A stretch of DNA of 64,000 nt from Campylobacter magnus (lineage in GTDB: Bacteria; Campylobacterota; Campylobacteria; Campylobacterales; Campylobacteraceae): contig NZ_JAQSLK010000003.1 of the NCBI RefSeq assembly GCF_028649595.1, positions 62,001 to 126,000 of the forward strand. Reading direction: 5' to 3'. Position 1 is the stretch's first letter; every line of letters begins with the position of its first letter. The notes below the pieces were generated by a model that saw only the letters and a list, made by a program, of their open reading frames with translations, was not told where the DNA came from and did not search any database. Of this stretch, positions 16,827-25,756 are shown piece by piece. Both the position numbers and the translations under genes were made by a program.

Positions 16827-18709
16827 TATTTATCCAAAAGCTCTTTTGCTTTTTTGGCTACATTTTCAGGACTAAAGCCAAAATGCTCAAATAATTTCTC
16901 AGCCTTGCCACTCTCGCCAAAAGTGCTCATACCAAGCACATCATGGGCGTATTTATACCACTCTAGGCCGCTAGCTGCTTCTACTGCTAGCACTTTGCCA
17001 GTAAGAATTCTAGATTTGTAGCTCTTATCTTGGCTCTCAAAAAGCTCAAAGCAAGGCGCGCTAACTACATTTGCCACCACACCTTCTTTAGCTAACAAAT
17101 CAGAGGCTTTTAGGCAAAGCTCTACCTCGCTGCCGCTTGCTAGCAAGGTAATTTGTGCGTTTTTACTCTCTTTTAGTAAGTATGCGCCATTTTCTACGCT
17201 GCCAAATGCAGCCTCAGGCGTAGCCTCTAGTCCTTGGCGAGAGAGCACAAAGGCCGATGGCGCGTTTAGCACCAAGGCTTTTTGCCAGCAAAGAGTGTTT
17301 TCTACGCCGCTAGCTGGGCGAAAGACAAAAAGATTTGGCATAGCGCGAAGTGAGCTTAGCTGCTCAACTGGCTCGTGCGTAGGTCCATCTTCGCCCACTC
17401 CTATGCTATCATGCGTCCAAACAAAAAACTCTTTTAAGCTCATAAGCGCTGCCATGCGAACCGAAGCTCGCATATAGTCGCTAAATACAAAAAATGTAGC
17501 GCAAAAGGGCAAAAATAACCCATAGCGTGCATAAGCATTTGTGATTGCACCCATTGCGTGTTCTCTAATGCCAAAGTGCAAGTTTTTACCAGCTGGAAAG
17601 TCGCCTGCACCACTTAGTTCGGTTTTATTGCTAGGCGCTAGATCAGCACTACCGCCTAAAAAGCCAGGCAAAGATGCACTAATAGCATTTAAGATTTTGT
17701 GATTGCTATCTCTGGTGGCGATTTTTTGCCCTTTGAAATCAGGCCAAGAAATCTTGCTAAAATCAGGCTTTAATAAAGAATCTAAAAGCTCTTTTTTTCC
17801 AGCATTTTTTACTTGCTCATCCCATTTAGCGTTTGCTAGCTCGCCTTTTTCACCCATAGCTCTAAAGGCAAAAAGCACATCTTCGCTCACGCTAAAATCA
17901 CCCTTTATGCCAGCTGCTTCTTTTGCCTTGGCTAAAAGCTCTGCTCCAAGCGGTGCGCCGTGGGTTTTGTGGCTGCCCTCAAGATCCAAAGCACCTTTTG
18001 CGATTACTGTATTTGCGATGATTAGATAAGGCTTTTCTTTTTGTTTACTAAGTGCTAGTTTTATTTCATCTTCGCAGTGACCGTTTATAATAGCTACTTC
18101 AAAGCCCTGAGCTTCAAATCTAGCTTTTACATTTTCGCTCCAAGCTACATTTGTATCGCCTTCTATAGTGATGCGATTTGAGTCGTAGATTAACACTAGA
18201 TTATCTAGCCTGTGATGTCCTGCAAGTGCGCAAGCTTCGTAGCTAATGCCCTCTTGTAAGTCCCCATCTCCACAAAGGCAATAAACCTTGTGATTTATAA
18301 TATCATCTCCAAGCAAGCTTGCTGCGCTTTTTGCTGCCATGGCAAGACCTACTGCGTTTGCTACGCCTTGACCTAGTGGGCCAGTGGCAATCTCCACGCC
18401 TGGGGTAGTGATTTCAGGATGACCTGGGGTTTTTGAGCCTAGCTGACGAAAGGCTTTTAGATCATCCATGCTAAGATCATAGCCGCTAAGATATAAAAAA
18501 GCATAAACCAAGCTGCTAGCATGACCGCCACTAAAGACTAGTCTATCACGGTTTAGCCAGTTTGGATTTTTTGGATTATGTCGTAAGTTGCCACTAAGTG
18601 CTGTGATGATCTCAGCTAGTCCCATAGGTGCGCCTGGGTGGCCTGAGTTTGCCTTTTCTACCATATCGGCACACAAAAAACGCAGTTCGTTTGACATTTT
18701 ATTAAACAT
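16826..18709 (-). CDS. tkt: Transketolase
   Basis: 627-aa thiamine-diphosphate enzyme of the pentose phosphate pathway. The ThDP-binding motif starts GDGDLQEG at 147 and ends near DSNRI (176-180); SGGHASSLVYAFLYLSGYD and TPGHPE are further family blocks. ATG at 18709 was taken; a second in-frame ATG is four codons in. ispA ends 1 bp upstream, so these two genes form an operon with the PDZ and ebfC genes, the same order as I recall from C. jejuni. A repeat half-site is read as RILTG near the C-terminus. Confidence 0.97.
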   Translation of the reverse strand: MFNKMSNELRFLCADMVEKANSGHPGAPMGLAEIITALSGNLRHNPKNPNWLNRDRLVFSGGHASSLVYAFLYLSGYDLSMDDLKAFRQLGSKTPGHPEITTPGVEIATGPLGQGVANAVGLAMAAKSAASLLGDDIINHKVYCLCGDGDLQEGISYEACALAGHHRLDNLVLIYDSNRITIEGDTNVAWSENVKARFEAQGFEVAIINGHCEDEIKLALSKQKEKPYLIIANTVIAKGALDLEGSHKTHGAPLGAELLAKAKEAAGIKGDFSVSEDVLFAFRAMGEKGELANAKWDEQVKNAGKKELLDSLLKPDFSKISWPDFKGQKIATRDSNHKILNAISASLPGFLGGSADLAPSNKTELSGAGDFPAGKNLHFGIREHAMGAITNAYARYGLFLPFCATFFVFSDYMRASVRMAALMSLKEFFVWTHDSIGVGEDGPTHEPVEQLSSLRAMPNLFVFRPASGVENTLCWQKALVLNAPSAFVLSRQGLEATPEAAFGSVENGAYLLKESKNAQITLLASGSEVELCLKASDLLAKEGVVANVVSAPCFELFESQDKSYKSRILTGKVLAVEAASGLEWYKYAHDVLGMSTFGESGKAEKLFEHFGFSPENVAKKAKELLDK

Positions 18710-18710
18710 T

Positions 18711-19538
18711 TTAGCCCTTTATATATGTTTGCATAAGCTCTGCTATGCTGACTCCTACGCCTAGTTTGGCGGCCTTTTTGATGATTTTTTCACGCAGACT
18801 TTTTAGCTCGCTTCTAGCACCTTCAAGTCCTAGTAGATTTACAAATGAGTTTTTTGCTATGTCGTGTGCTACTGGCTTGCCAGCATCTTGCTCGCTAGCT
18901 GTGGCGTCTATTATATCATCGTTTATTTGAAATGCAAGCCCTAGATCAAGCCCTAGGTCGTGGTATTCTTTTTTGTGTTTGCGCTCTGCTAAGATGGCTG
19001 CGATTTGTATGCAAGCTGCTATTAGTGCGCCTGTTTTATGCTCGTGTAAAAAGCGCAGTTTTTTCTCATTTAGGCTTTTGCCCTCAAACTCACAATCAAT
19101 CGCCTGACCTATAATCATACCTTTTATACCAGCGTTTTTGGCTAGAATTTCTATGATTTTACAGCGTTTTTTGTAGCTTAGTTCGCAGCGTGAAATCTCA
19201 TAAAATGCGTGAGTGTTTAGTCCATCACCTACTAAAATCGCAGTAGTTTGCCCAAATTTTTTGTGAACGCTTTCTACGCCACGGCGCAAATCAGCATTGT
19301 CCATAGCAGGCAAATCATCGTGGATAAGCGAGTAAGCATGAATTAGCTCAATGCCAAGGGCTACTGGATAAGCATCGTGGATATTTTTCATACCCAGTTC
19401 GCCAGCGCAGCTTAGCATTAGCTGAGCGCGAAAGTGCTTGCCACCAGCTTTTAAAATCCAGCCCAAAGCCTCATCAAAATGCGGATGAAAGCTCTCCACG
19501 CTTGGGATATGCTCGTTAAAATAATCTGAAAAACTCAT
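18711..19538 (-). CDS. ispA: Polyprenyl (farnesyl) diphosphate synthase
   Basis: 275-aa all-helical prenyltransferase making farnesyl or geranylgeranyl diphosphate from IPP and DMAPP. The first Asp-rich motif DDLPAMD (74-80) and the second, DDIID (207-211), bind the Mg-diphosphate. The insertion between the Asp residues of the first motif is the bacterial FPPS type. The gene feeds undecaprenyl-phosphate and quinone synthesis. It lies 1 bp from tkt. Confidence 0.93.
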   Translation of the reverse strand: MSFSDYFNEHIPSVESFHPHFDEALGWILKAGGKHFRAQLMLSCAGELGMKNIHDAYPVALGIELIHAYSLIHDDLPAMDNADLRRGVESVHKKFGQTTAILVGDGLNTHAFYEISRCELSYKKRCKIIEILAKNAGIKGMIIGQAIDCEFEGKSLNEKKLRFLHEHKTGALIAACIQIAAILAERKHKKEYHDLGLDLGLAFQINDDIIDATASEQDAGKPVAHDIAKNSFVNLLGLEGARSELKSLREKIIKKAAKLGVGVSIAELMQTYIKG

Positions 19539-19570
19539 ATTTGTCCTTTTTAAATCATAAAAATACCCAA

Positions 19571-19657
19571 AATCTAGAATTCCTAGAAAAAATCACTCAG
19601 GAATTCTAGAATTCCAAATTCTAGAATTCCTAGAAAAAATGTCCTAGGAATTCTAGA
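19571..19657. repeat. Palindrome block between ispA and the PDZ gene
   Basis: Two TCTAGAATTCCTAGAAAAAA units alternate with two facing GGAATTCTAGA units. The block touches the stop codon of the PDZ gene, separating it from ispA inside what is a continuous operon in C. jejuni. Confidence 0.9.
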
Positions 19658-19658
19658 T

Positions 19659-20798
19659 TTACTTGCGAATTCTTACAAAAAACTGAAAATCTTTTCTCTC
19701 AACCAAAAGATGATTTAGCCTACCATTGCTTAATTTGCGCTCTAAAATCTGAGCATTTTTGATAGGCTCTTTGCCTACTTGCATGATAAGATCGCCTCTT
19801 TCTAGCCCAGCTTTTGCGGCTGGTGAGTCAGCTTTTATCCTTGTTATTCTCATATCCTTACCCACGCTAAAGCCGTAGGCTTTGTAGAGATTGTCTTTTA
19901 CTACTGGTTTTTTTACCTCTTTTTTCTCTGGTAGTGGAATTTTTGTAGCATTTACCTCTGGCTTTGTAACATTACTATCAAAGTTAATATCTGCAAGATT
20001 TATCATCGTAGCATTGCTGTCAAAAAACTGCTTATTATCGCCTGGCAGGCTTACATTTATGATTTGCTTTTTGCCATTTCTTTCAACCTCAAAGCGTAAA
20101 ATCTCGCCTTTTTCGGCAAAAAGCACACTCTCATTTAGCTCCCTTAAATCGCGTGGTATCATGTCATTTACTGCTTTTACTATATCGCCTGCTTGAAGCT
20201 TGTCGCTAGCTGGACCAAAAGGATAAACGCTTTTTACAATCAGCTTTTCATTAACGCTATCAAAAACAGTGCCAATATCGCCGTAATAAACATCTTCATG
20301 CTTGATAAAGTGGCGTAAGTAGCGTGAGCCAATGAACTTATCTGCGCCCTTTGCGATACCTACCATTTGACAGCAGTCACAGAGCAATATGCCAGTCTTT
20401 GGTGCCTCAAAGCTTAGCTCGTCAAACTCGCCAAGATTAGCACTAAGGGCTTTTACATGTCCCATAGCTGTAACATTGGCATCTAAAACATTTACCCAAG
20501 TATCTATTTTAAGATCTTTTTCGCTCATCATAAAGGGAGCTATCATTGTAGTAGGAATTTTGACTAAATATAGCCCAAGATACGGATCGTGCTTGATATA
20601 ATCAACTGGTGCTAGAGTTTTGTTATCATCTGCGATTACAGCAGCGAGATTTGCTGTTAGTGCTACTGCTACATGTCCGTGATAATCAAACTGCGAGACC
20701 TTGTTTTTCTCATAGCAGATCTGCAAATCCTCAGCTGTAGGGCGTGGCGCAGCAAAGCTAAGGGCTACAAATGCTAATAAAAATGCTAAAAATTTCAT
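19659..20798 (-). CDS. Periplasmic protein with two PDZ domains
   Basis: 379 aa with signal peptide 1-16. The N-terminal half has no family I recognise and includes a Cys cluster (LCDCCQM, about 139-145) that could hold a metal or disulphides. PDZ-like domains lie at about 175-250 (ASDKLQAGDIVKAVND) and 305-375 (SPAAKAGLERGDLIMQVG). No protease catalytic triad is seen, so it is probably a binding or scaffold protein. Homologues sit between ebfC and ispA in C. jejuni. It overlaps ebfC by 4 bp. Confidence 0.8.
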   Translation of the reverse strand: MKFLAFLLAFVALSFAAPRPTAEDLQICYEKNKVSQFDYHGHVAVALTANLAAVIADDNKTLAPVDYIKHDPYLGLYLVKIPTTMIAPFMMSEKDLKIDTWVNVLDANVTAMGHVKALSANLGEFDELSFEAPKTGILLCDCCQMVGIAKGADKFIGSRYLRHFIKHEDVYYGDIGTVFDSVNEKLIVKSVYPFGPASDKLQAGDIVKAVNDMIPRDLRELNESVLFAEKGEILRFEVERNGKKQIINVSLPGDNKQFFDSNATMINLADINFDSNVTKPEVNATKIPLPEKKEVKKPVVKDNLYKAYGFSVGKDMRITRIKADSPAAKAGLERGDLIMQVGKEPIKNAQILERKLSNGRLNHLLVERKDFQFFVRIRK

Positions 20799-21112
20799 AA
20801 TCCAAATCCTCCAAGTCCGCCTAGCCCAAAGGCCTGTGCGGCGCCTTTTTTCTTTTCTTCGTTTGCTAGTGCGATTGCATCATTTACTGCGCTAATTAGT
20901 AGTATTTGTAAGCTTTGTTTGTCGCTAAGTAGCTCATCGTCGATATCTATATCTTGAATTTCGCTATTACCATTGATTTTTACAGATATCATGCCGCCAC
21001 CTGCTTTTGCTTCGTAGATTTTGTTTGCTACTTCGCTTTCATAAGCTTCTACCTTTTCTTTAACAGAGCTTATCATTTCGCTCATTTTACTAAGATCCAT
21101 ATTCTCAAACAT
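20795..21112 (-). CDS. ebfC: YbaB/EbfC nucleoid-associated protein
   Basis: 105 aa; helical N-terminus, a central strand segment (ISVKINGNSEIQDIDIDDEL) and a glycine-rich tail, the usual layout of YbaB/EbfC dimers that bind DNA. It usually neighbours recR or dnaX; here it heads the PDZ-ispA-tkt operon. Confidence 0.88.
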   Translation of the reverse strand: MFENMDLSKMSEMISSVKEKVEAYESEVANKIYEAKAGGGMISVKINGNSEIQDIDIDDELLSDKQSLQILLISAVNDAIALANEEKKKGAAQAFGLGGLGGFGL

Positions 21113-21185
21113 TTTGAAAATTCCTTAAAAATTTTAGAGTTTAACGGCGCAATTCTAGCTAAAAGTTTATGAATTTAATTTGAAT

Positions 21186-21848
21186 TTAATCTTTTTTCAT
21201 CTTTTTTGTAAGAAAATATACACAAAATAGCACAAAAAAGCTAATTGCTAGCATTATGCCTGAGTAGATATGAGCGGTTGTAAAATCAAGCATTTCAGTA
21301 GCTTCGTAAATAGCAATGCTAGCTACTTTTGTCTCTCTGCTTAAAGACCCACCTATGATAAGCACTACGCCAAACTCACCTAAAGTATGTGCAAAGCTTA
21401 TTATAATAGCATTTAATAGACTTGGCTTGATATTTGGCAAAGCGATTTTTAGCATGGTGGTGATGCGTCCTTTGCCAAGAGTGTAGCTAGCTTCGATGAT
21501 GTTTTTTGGCAAAGAGTTAAAAGCCCCTAAAAGCGGCGCAAACATAAAAGGTAGCGAGTAAATACAGCTAGCTATAACAAGACCAGTGAAATTAAAAACT
21601 AACCTAATGCCAAAGTGCTCTTCAAAAAAAGAGCCTATGGCTGAATAAGGCGAGAGAAAAACTAAAATATAAAAGCCAAGCACCGATGGCGGCAGCACGA
21701 GAGGTAGTGAAATAATAGCTTCTATAATGCTTTTTCCTTTAAAGCTAACGCGGCTTAGAAAATACGCTAGTGGCACGCAAAAAACCAGTAAAATCACCGT
21801 GCTAATAAAAGCTAGTTTAAATGAGAGATAAAAAGGGCTAAAATCCAT
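21186..21848 (-). CDS. modB: Molybdate ABC transporter permease
   Basis: 220 aa, about five membrane helices. The EAA loop, which contacts the ATPase, is visible as EASYTLGKGRITTMLKIALP. The segment SLPLVLPPSVLGFYIL is characteristic of ModB. It is last in the minus-strand modE-modA-modC-modB group and lies 17 bp after modC. Confidence 0.93.
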   Translation of the reverse strand: MDFSPFYLSFKLAFISTVILLVFCVPLAYFLSRVSFKGKSIIEAIISLPLVLPPSVLGFYILVFLSPYSAIGSFFEEHFGIRLVFNFTGLVIASCIYSLPFMFAPLLGAFNSLPKNIIEASYTLGKGRITTMLKIALPNIKPSLLNAIIISFAHTLGEFGVVLIIGGSLSRETKVASIAIYEATEMLDFTTAHIYSGIMLAISFFVLFCVYFLTKKMKKD

Positions 21849-21865
21849 CTTGCCTAAACCTTTGT

Positions 21866-22669
21866 CTACACCTTGCTTGCTTGGCTTAGATTTATGATTA
21901 TTTCATCATTTTTAGCAAAGCTATTTGCGTTTTTTAGATTTATTTTTTGGCTTAGTTCGCCTATTAAAACCAAGGCTTCATCCGGGCTTAAAATATCTAG
22001 AATTCTAGCCAAAATTCCAGTATCTGAGCTGAAAAAATCAGCCTTTGAGCGTATTTTTTGTGTTTTGCCGTTTTTTACTTCGATTATGAGCGCACAAAGC
22101 TTGTAAATCTCGGCTTTATCGTGGCTGATTAGCAAAATTGTGCTTTTTAGGCTCTCATGCGCTTTTAGCAAATACTCGCTAAGCTGGGTTTTACTAATGC
22201 TATCAAGCGCAGAAAAGGGCTCGTCTAAAAGCAGCAGTTCAGGCTCTCTCATAAGAGCGCGAGAGAGTGCCACACGCTGTTTTTCTCCACCTGAGAGAGT
22301 TGATATTTTAGCATGTTTTTTACTATAAATTCCGCACAAATCTAGCAAAAAATCAGCCCTATCTTTGTCTTTTTTTGCAAAGAGCAAATTGCCTAAAACA
22401 TCGTAGTTTTCAAACAAAGCGTAGTCTTGGAACAAAAAGCCTACATTTCGCTCTTGTGGGGGCAAATAACACTGCTTATCAAAGTAAATTTTTGCGCCTT
22501 TTTTACAATATCCACTAGCTCTCTCAAGCCCAGCGATAATGCGCAAAATGCTAGTTTTGCCAGCCCCACTAGCTCCATAAAGAGCGCAAATCTGTCCTTT
22601 TGGGACGATGAAATCAGCATTTAAGCTAAAATCTTTGCTAAAAGTTTTTTGGCAGTTAAGCTCTAACAT
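21866..22669 (-). CDS. modC: Molybdate ABC transporter ATPase
   Basis: 267 aa from the ATG ending at 22669; an upstream ATG would add eight basic residues (MHKEKRRK) that do not fit the family start. Walker A GASGAGKTS (32-40), signature LSGGEKQRV and Walker B LLLLDEP are intact. The C-terminus after the ATPase core is short and holds at most a remnant of the molybdate-binding TOBE region; the two Mop domains of ModE may do the sensing. A palindrome is read near the C-terminus as ARILDIL. Confidence 0.9.
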   Translation of the reverse strand: MLELNCQKTFSKDFSLNADFIVPKGQICALYGASGAGKTSILRIIAGLERASGYCKKGAKIYFDKQCYLPPQERNVGFLFQDYALFENYDVLGNLLFAKKDKDRADFLLDLCGIYSKKHAKISTLSGGEKQRVALSRALMREPELLLLDEPFSALDSISKTQLSEYLLKAHESLKSTILLISHDKAEIYKLCALIIEVKNGKTQKIRSKADFFSSDTGILARILDILSPDEALVLIGELSQKINLKNANSFAKNDEIIINLSQASKV

Positions 22670-22692
22670 TTTGCGTCTTTTTTCTTTATGCA

Positions 22693-22720
22693 AAATCTAG
22701 AATTCCTAGGAATTCTAGAT
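22693..22720. repeat. Palindrome between modA and modC
   Basis: A full TCTAGAATTCC/GGAATTCTAGA palindrome. The TAG stop of modA is the TAG of its TCTAGA. Confidence 0.9.
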
Positions 22721-23452
22721 TTCATAACCATATTTTTTAAATATTTCTTTGGCTTTATCGCTTAAAATAAAATCATAAAATTTCTTTGCTAGTTTGGGAT
22801 TTGGGCTATTTTTTAGCTTAATCATGCCTTGAGAAATCGGCTCATAAAGACTGCTATCAACGGGTTTGTAGGCGTTTTGCCACTCTTTTAGCTTTTCACT
22901 TTTTAGTGCTGAGAGTGCTACAAAGCCCACATCACCAGCGCTTAGACTTTGGCTTAGAGCCTCACCGATTGAGCCAGCTTTTATGATTTTATCTTTGATA
23001 TCTTCATATACACCTGCGTTTTTAAAAGCCTGCTCGCTAGCTTTGCCATAAGGTGCTAGCTTCGGATTTGCGATTATTATGCTTTTTATTTTTGGGTTTT
23101 TTAGGCATTTTAGATCGCTACAAGTCTCAAAGCCCCTTGTGCTAAACATTGCTATTTTGCCTTTTGCGTAGATTGCACTTGCTTCATCAGCGCTAAAATT
23201 ATCTTTTATCAAAGCCTCGCTAAAGCCCATATCAGCTGAGAGAAATACATCATAAAGAGCCCCATTTTTTATCTGGCTAACAAGCTTGCCAGATGAGCCA
23301 AAAGTTATGCTTATTTCATCGTTTGGATGAGTTTTTATGAACTCATCTTTTATCTCATTTAGCACAAAGCTTAGATTAGCAGCAGCAGCTACTTTTAGCT
23401 GGGCAGCAAAGCAAATAGCAGCAAAAAGAGTAAAAAGCAAGATTTTTTTCAT
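22715..23452 (-). CDS. modA: Molybdate-binding periplasmic protein
   Basis: 245 aa with signal peptide 1-16 (ending FAA). The mature start LKVAAAANLSFVLNEI and FGSSGKLVSQIKNGALYDVF are diagnostic for ModA, which binds molybdate or tungstate. The stop codon lies in a dispersed palindrome. It follows modE by 73 bp and precedes modC. Confidence 0.93.
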   Translation of the reverse strand: MKKILLFTLFAAICFAAQLKVAAAANLSFVLNEIKDEFIKTHPNDEISITFGSSGKLVSQIKNGALYDVFLSADMGFSEALIKDNFSADEASAIYAKGKIAMFSTRGFETCSDLKCLKNPKIKSIIIANPKLAPYGKASEQAFKNAGVYEDIKDKIIKAGSIGEALSQSLSAGDVGFVALSALKSEKLKEWQNAYKPVDSSLYEPISQGMIKLKNSPNPKLAKKFYDFILSDKAKEIFKKYGYEI

Positions 23453-23525
23453 TTTTTATCCTTAAAAATTTTCTAGCATTGTAAAAAAAATTTTTATTCT
23501 TGTCAAAAAAATTATTTTTTTATAT

Positions 23526-24278
23526 TTATATTCCTATTATTATATCTTTTGGGTCTATTATTACGCCTATTTCATCATTTACCGCTAGGCGCAGATCCAT
23601 TGTTACATCATTTGGTATGATGGCAGTTAAATTTTGTTTATCACTTGTAAGTGCGGTTATTTGGCAGTTTTGCGAACCTATGATTGCTGAGGTGATTTTT
23701 GCTTTTATGAGATTTGGCAATATAAGTTTTGAAAAATCTTGTTTTTTTATCATTAGGCTTGGAGCTTTAAAGATGAATATTACTTCATCACCTACCTTTA
23801 GCCCAAGTTCTTTTTGGCTAGATTTTGTGATTTTTGCTTTTAGAATTTCGTTTGTGCTTAAAGTGGCTATTATATCAGTATTTACAATACTTTCATTAAT
23901 TTCTAGTATTTTTACTTTTAGCTGATTTTTCGCACTTAGTTTTAAAGGAATTCTAGATATATATTCTAAATTTATATTTTTTTCTAGCATTTTTTGGACT
24001 AAAAAATTTTGAGCCTTTTTTATCTGTTCGCATTTATTAATTAGCTCTAAGGCTTTTTCATTTAGAGTACAACCTTGATTTTTTTTGCTAGTAAAAAGTT
24101 CGCTATTTTTGTTTATTTTATTTAGAGCATCCCATGCTGTTTTATATGATATTTTCATATTTTTAGCTGTTTTTATGATGCTGCCACACTCTTTTAGAGC
24201 TTTTAGTAGTTCTATATCATCATTACTAAGGCTAACGCCGTTTTCTAGAGTTATTTTTAGCTGGCTTTGCAATATCAT
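23526..24278 (-). CDS. modE: Molybdate-responsive regulator ModE
   Basis: 250 aa with a winged-helix N-terminus (ECGSIIKTAKNMKISYKTAW, about 31-50) and two C-terminal Mop domains. The first starts with SAKNQLKVKIL and the second runs from about 185. ModE-molybdate normally represses mod genes, and its position at the head of the operon suggests it controls the transporter here. A repeat half-site is read as SRIPL at the DNA-binding/Mop junction. Confidence 0.9.
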   Translation of the reverse strand: MILQSQLKITLENGVSLSNDDIELLKALKECGSIIKTAKNMKISYKTAWDALNKINKNSELFTSKKNQGCTLNEKALELINKCEQIKKAQNFLVQKMLEKNINLEYISRIPLKLSAKNQLKVKILEINESIVNTDIIATLSTNEILKAKITKSSQKELGLKVGDEVIFIFKAPSLMIKKQDFSKLILPNLIKAKITSAIIGSQNCQITALTSDKQNLTAIIPNDVTMDLRLAVNDEIGVIIDPKDIIIGI

Positions 24279-24347
24279 TTTTGCCCTTTATATAAAATTT
24301 TAATTTATTATAGCAAAAATTTTATTATATTTTAAAGATGATTTTTA

Positions 24348-24353
24348 TAGAAT
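24348..24353 (+). promoter_or_regulatory. -10 box of the mla operon
   Basis: TAGAAT preceded by TTTA lies 31 bases before the mlaA ATG, in the divergent gap with modE. Confidence 0.4.
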
Positions 24354-24384
24354 TGCAAGTTTTTACATTTTTAAGGAATTTAAG

Positions 24385-25125
24385 ATGAAGGCATTTATGC
24401 TCTCTTTGCTGCTGTTTTTATCGGCTTTTTGTGCTGAGGTAGAAAATACTTCAAATAATGATTTTAGCGATTTTAGCACCGAGTTTAATAAGGCTGAGGT
24501 TTTTGATCCATTAAGTGGCTATAACCGTTTTATGACCGGCTTTAATAATTCTTTGTATTATGCTTTTTTTAGACCAGTTTTTAAAGGCTATAACGCAGTA
24601 GTGCCAGAACCTGCTAAAAAGGGCGTTTCAAACTTTTTTTATAATTTATTTTTCCCTATCCGCTTTGTAGGAAATATCTTACAATTTCGCTTTATGGATG
24701 CCACAGATGAGCTTTTTTCTTTTGCTATAAATACGACTTTTGGAGTAGCTGGGCTTTTTGAGGTGGCAAATACTCATTTTAATATACCAAGGCATGATGA
24801 AGATATCGCTCAAGCCTTTGGCCATTGGGGCATAGGCTCTGGTTTTCCTATTGTGCTACCTATCATCGGTCAAAGCAACCTTAGAGATAGCGTAGGACTA
24901 GTGGCCGAGTTTTTTATAAATCCTATAAGTTATGCTGATGGATGGGCTGGCGGACATGCGTGGAAAAACAGCTTCATAGGCCCTGGCATGGGTGCTGGCT
25001 ACATACTAAACGAAGGTGGCACAAACCCTGATGAGTATAGAATTCTAACAAAAGATGCTATTGATCTTTATCCATTTTTGCGTGATACTTACGAACAAAG
25101 ACGCAATGCTCAAATAAAAGAATAG
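24385..25125 (+). CDS. mlaA: MlaA (VacJ) outer-membrane lipid asymmetry protein
   Basis: 246 aa. Signal peptide ends at Cys16 (LSAFC), which may be lipidated although the lipobox is not canonical. The family core DPLSGYNRFMTGFNNSLYY and the doughnut-forming helices with FGVAGLFEVA are clear. MlaA takes misplaced phospholipid from the outer leaflet and passes it to MlaC, the next gene. The order mlaA-mlaC-RND is as I recall from C. jejuni. Confidence 0.94.
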   Translation: MKAFMLSLLLFLSAFCAEVENTSNNDFSDFSTEFNKAEVFDPLSGYNRFMTGFNNSLYYAFFRPVFKGYNAVVPEPAKKGVSNFFYNLFFPIRFVGNILQFRFMDATDELFSFAINTTFGVAGLFEVANTHFNIPRHDEDIAQAFGHWGIGSGFPIVLPIIGQSNLRDSVGLVAEFFINPISYADGWAGGHAWKNSFIGPGMGAGYILNEGGTNPDEYRILTKDAIDLYPFLRDTYEQRRNAQIKE

Positions 25126-25141
25126 CCCAAGGGATATAATA

Positions 25142-25753
25142 ATGAAAAAAATATTTTTAAAACTACTTTTTGCCTTAGGAATTCTAGAATTCCTAGTGAT
25201 TTTGCCACTATCTGCGCTTGAACTTGGTACTATAAAACCTAAGCTAAATGTTGACTTGAGAAAGGCCGTGGAGATTTTAGCTACGCAAAAAAGCTTAAAA
25301 GAAAAGGAAAGCGAGCTTTTTGCTATTTTTGATGAGTATTTTGACTATGCGCTTATGGCTAGATTAGCACTTGGAGAGGCTTATAAGGGCTTGAATGATG
25401 AGCAAAAAAAGCGTTTTGAGAGTGCTTTTGTAGCAAGGCTTAAGTTTTCTTTTAGCGAAAAGCTAGGACTTTATACAAATCAAAGCATAGAAATCACAGG
25501 TGATGAGAGCCCAAATCCTAAAAGATACTTCATCCACGCACAAATAAAAGGCGAAAATGAAGTTTATAAAATCATTTTTAAGTTTCACAAAAAAGCTGAA
25601 AATGAGTATTTACTCTATGATATAGATATTGTGGGCGTTAGCATCATCCAAACATACAGAGCGCAGTTTGAGGATCTAAAAAACGCTGGTTTTGATGAAA
25701 TACTAGCTAGGATAAATGCCAAAAACGCCATTGATGAAGCTGGCAAAAAATAA
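25142..25753 (+). CDS. mlaC: MlaC-type periplasmic phospholipid-binding protein
   Basis: 203 aa of the Tgt2/MlaC family, shuttling phospholipid between the membranes. Its signal peptide contains a whole palindrome translated as LGILEFL (about 12-18) and still forms an acceptable hydrophobic core. The mature part shows the family block FDYALMARLALGEAYKGLND. It follows mlaA by 16 bp and the RND gene starts 3 bp after its stop. Confidence 0.88.
   Translation: MKKIFLKLLFALGILEFLVILPLSALELGTIKPKLNVDLRKAVEILATQKSLKEKESELFAIFDEYFDYALMARLALGEAYKGLNDEQKKRFESAFVARLKFSFSEKLGLYTNQSIEITGDESPNPKRYFIHAQIKGENEVYKIIFKFHKKAENEYLLYDIDIVGVSIIQTYRAQFEDLKNAGFDEILARINAKNAIDEAGKK
25175..25196. repeat. Palindrome inside the mlaC signal peptide
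   Basis: A complete 16-mer extended by partial CTAG arms, in frame, coding for GILEFL. Confidence 0.9.
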
Positions 25754-25756
25754 TAA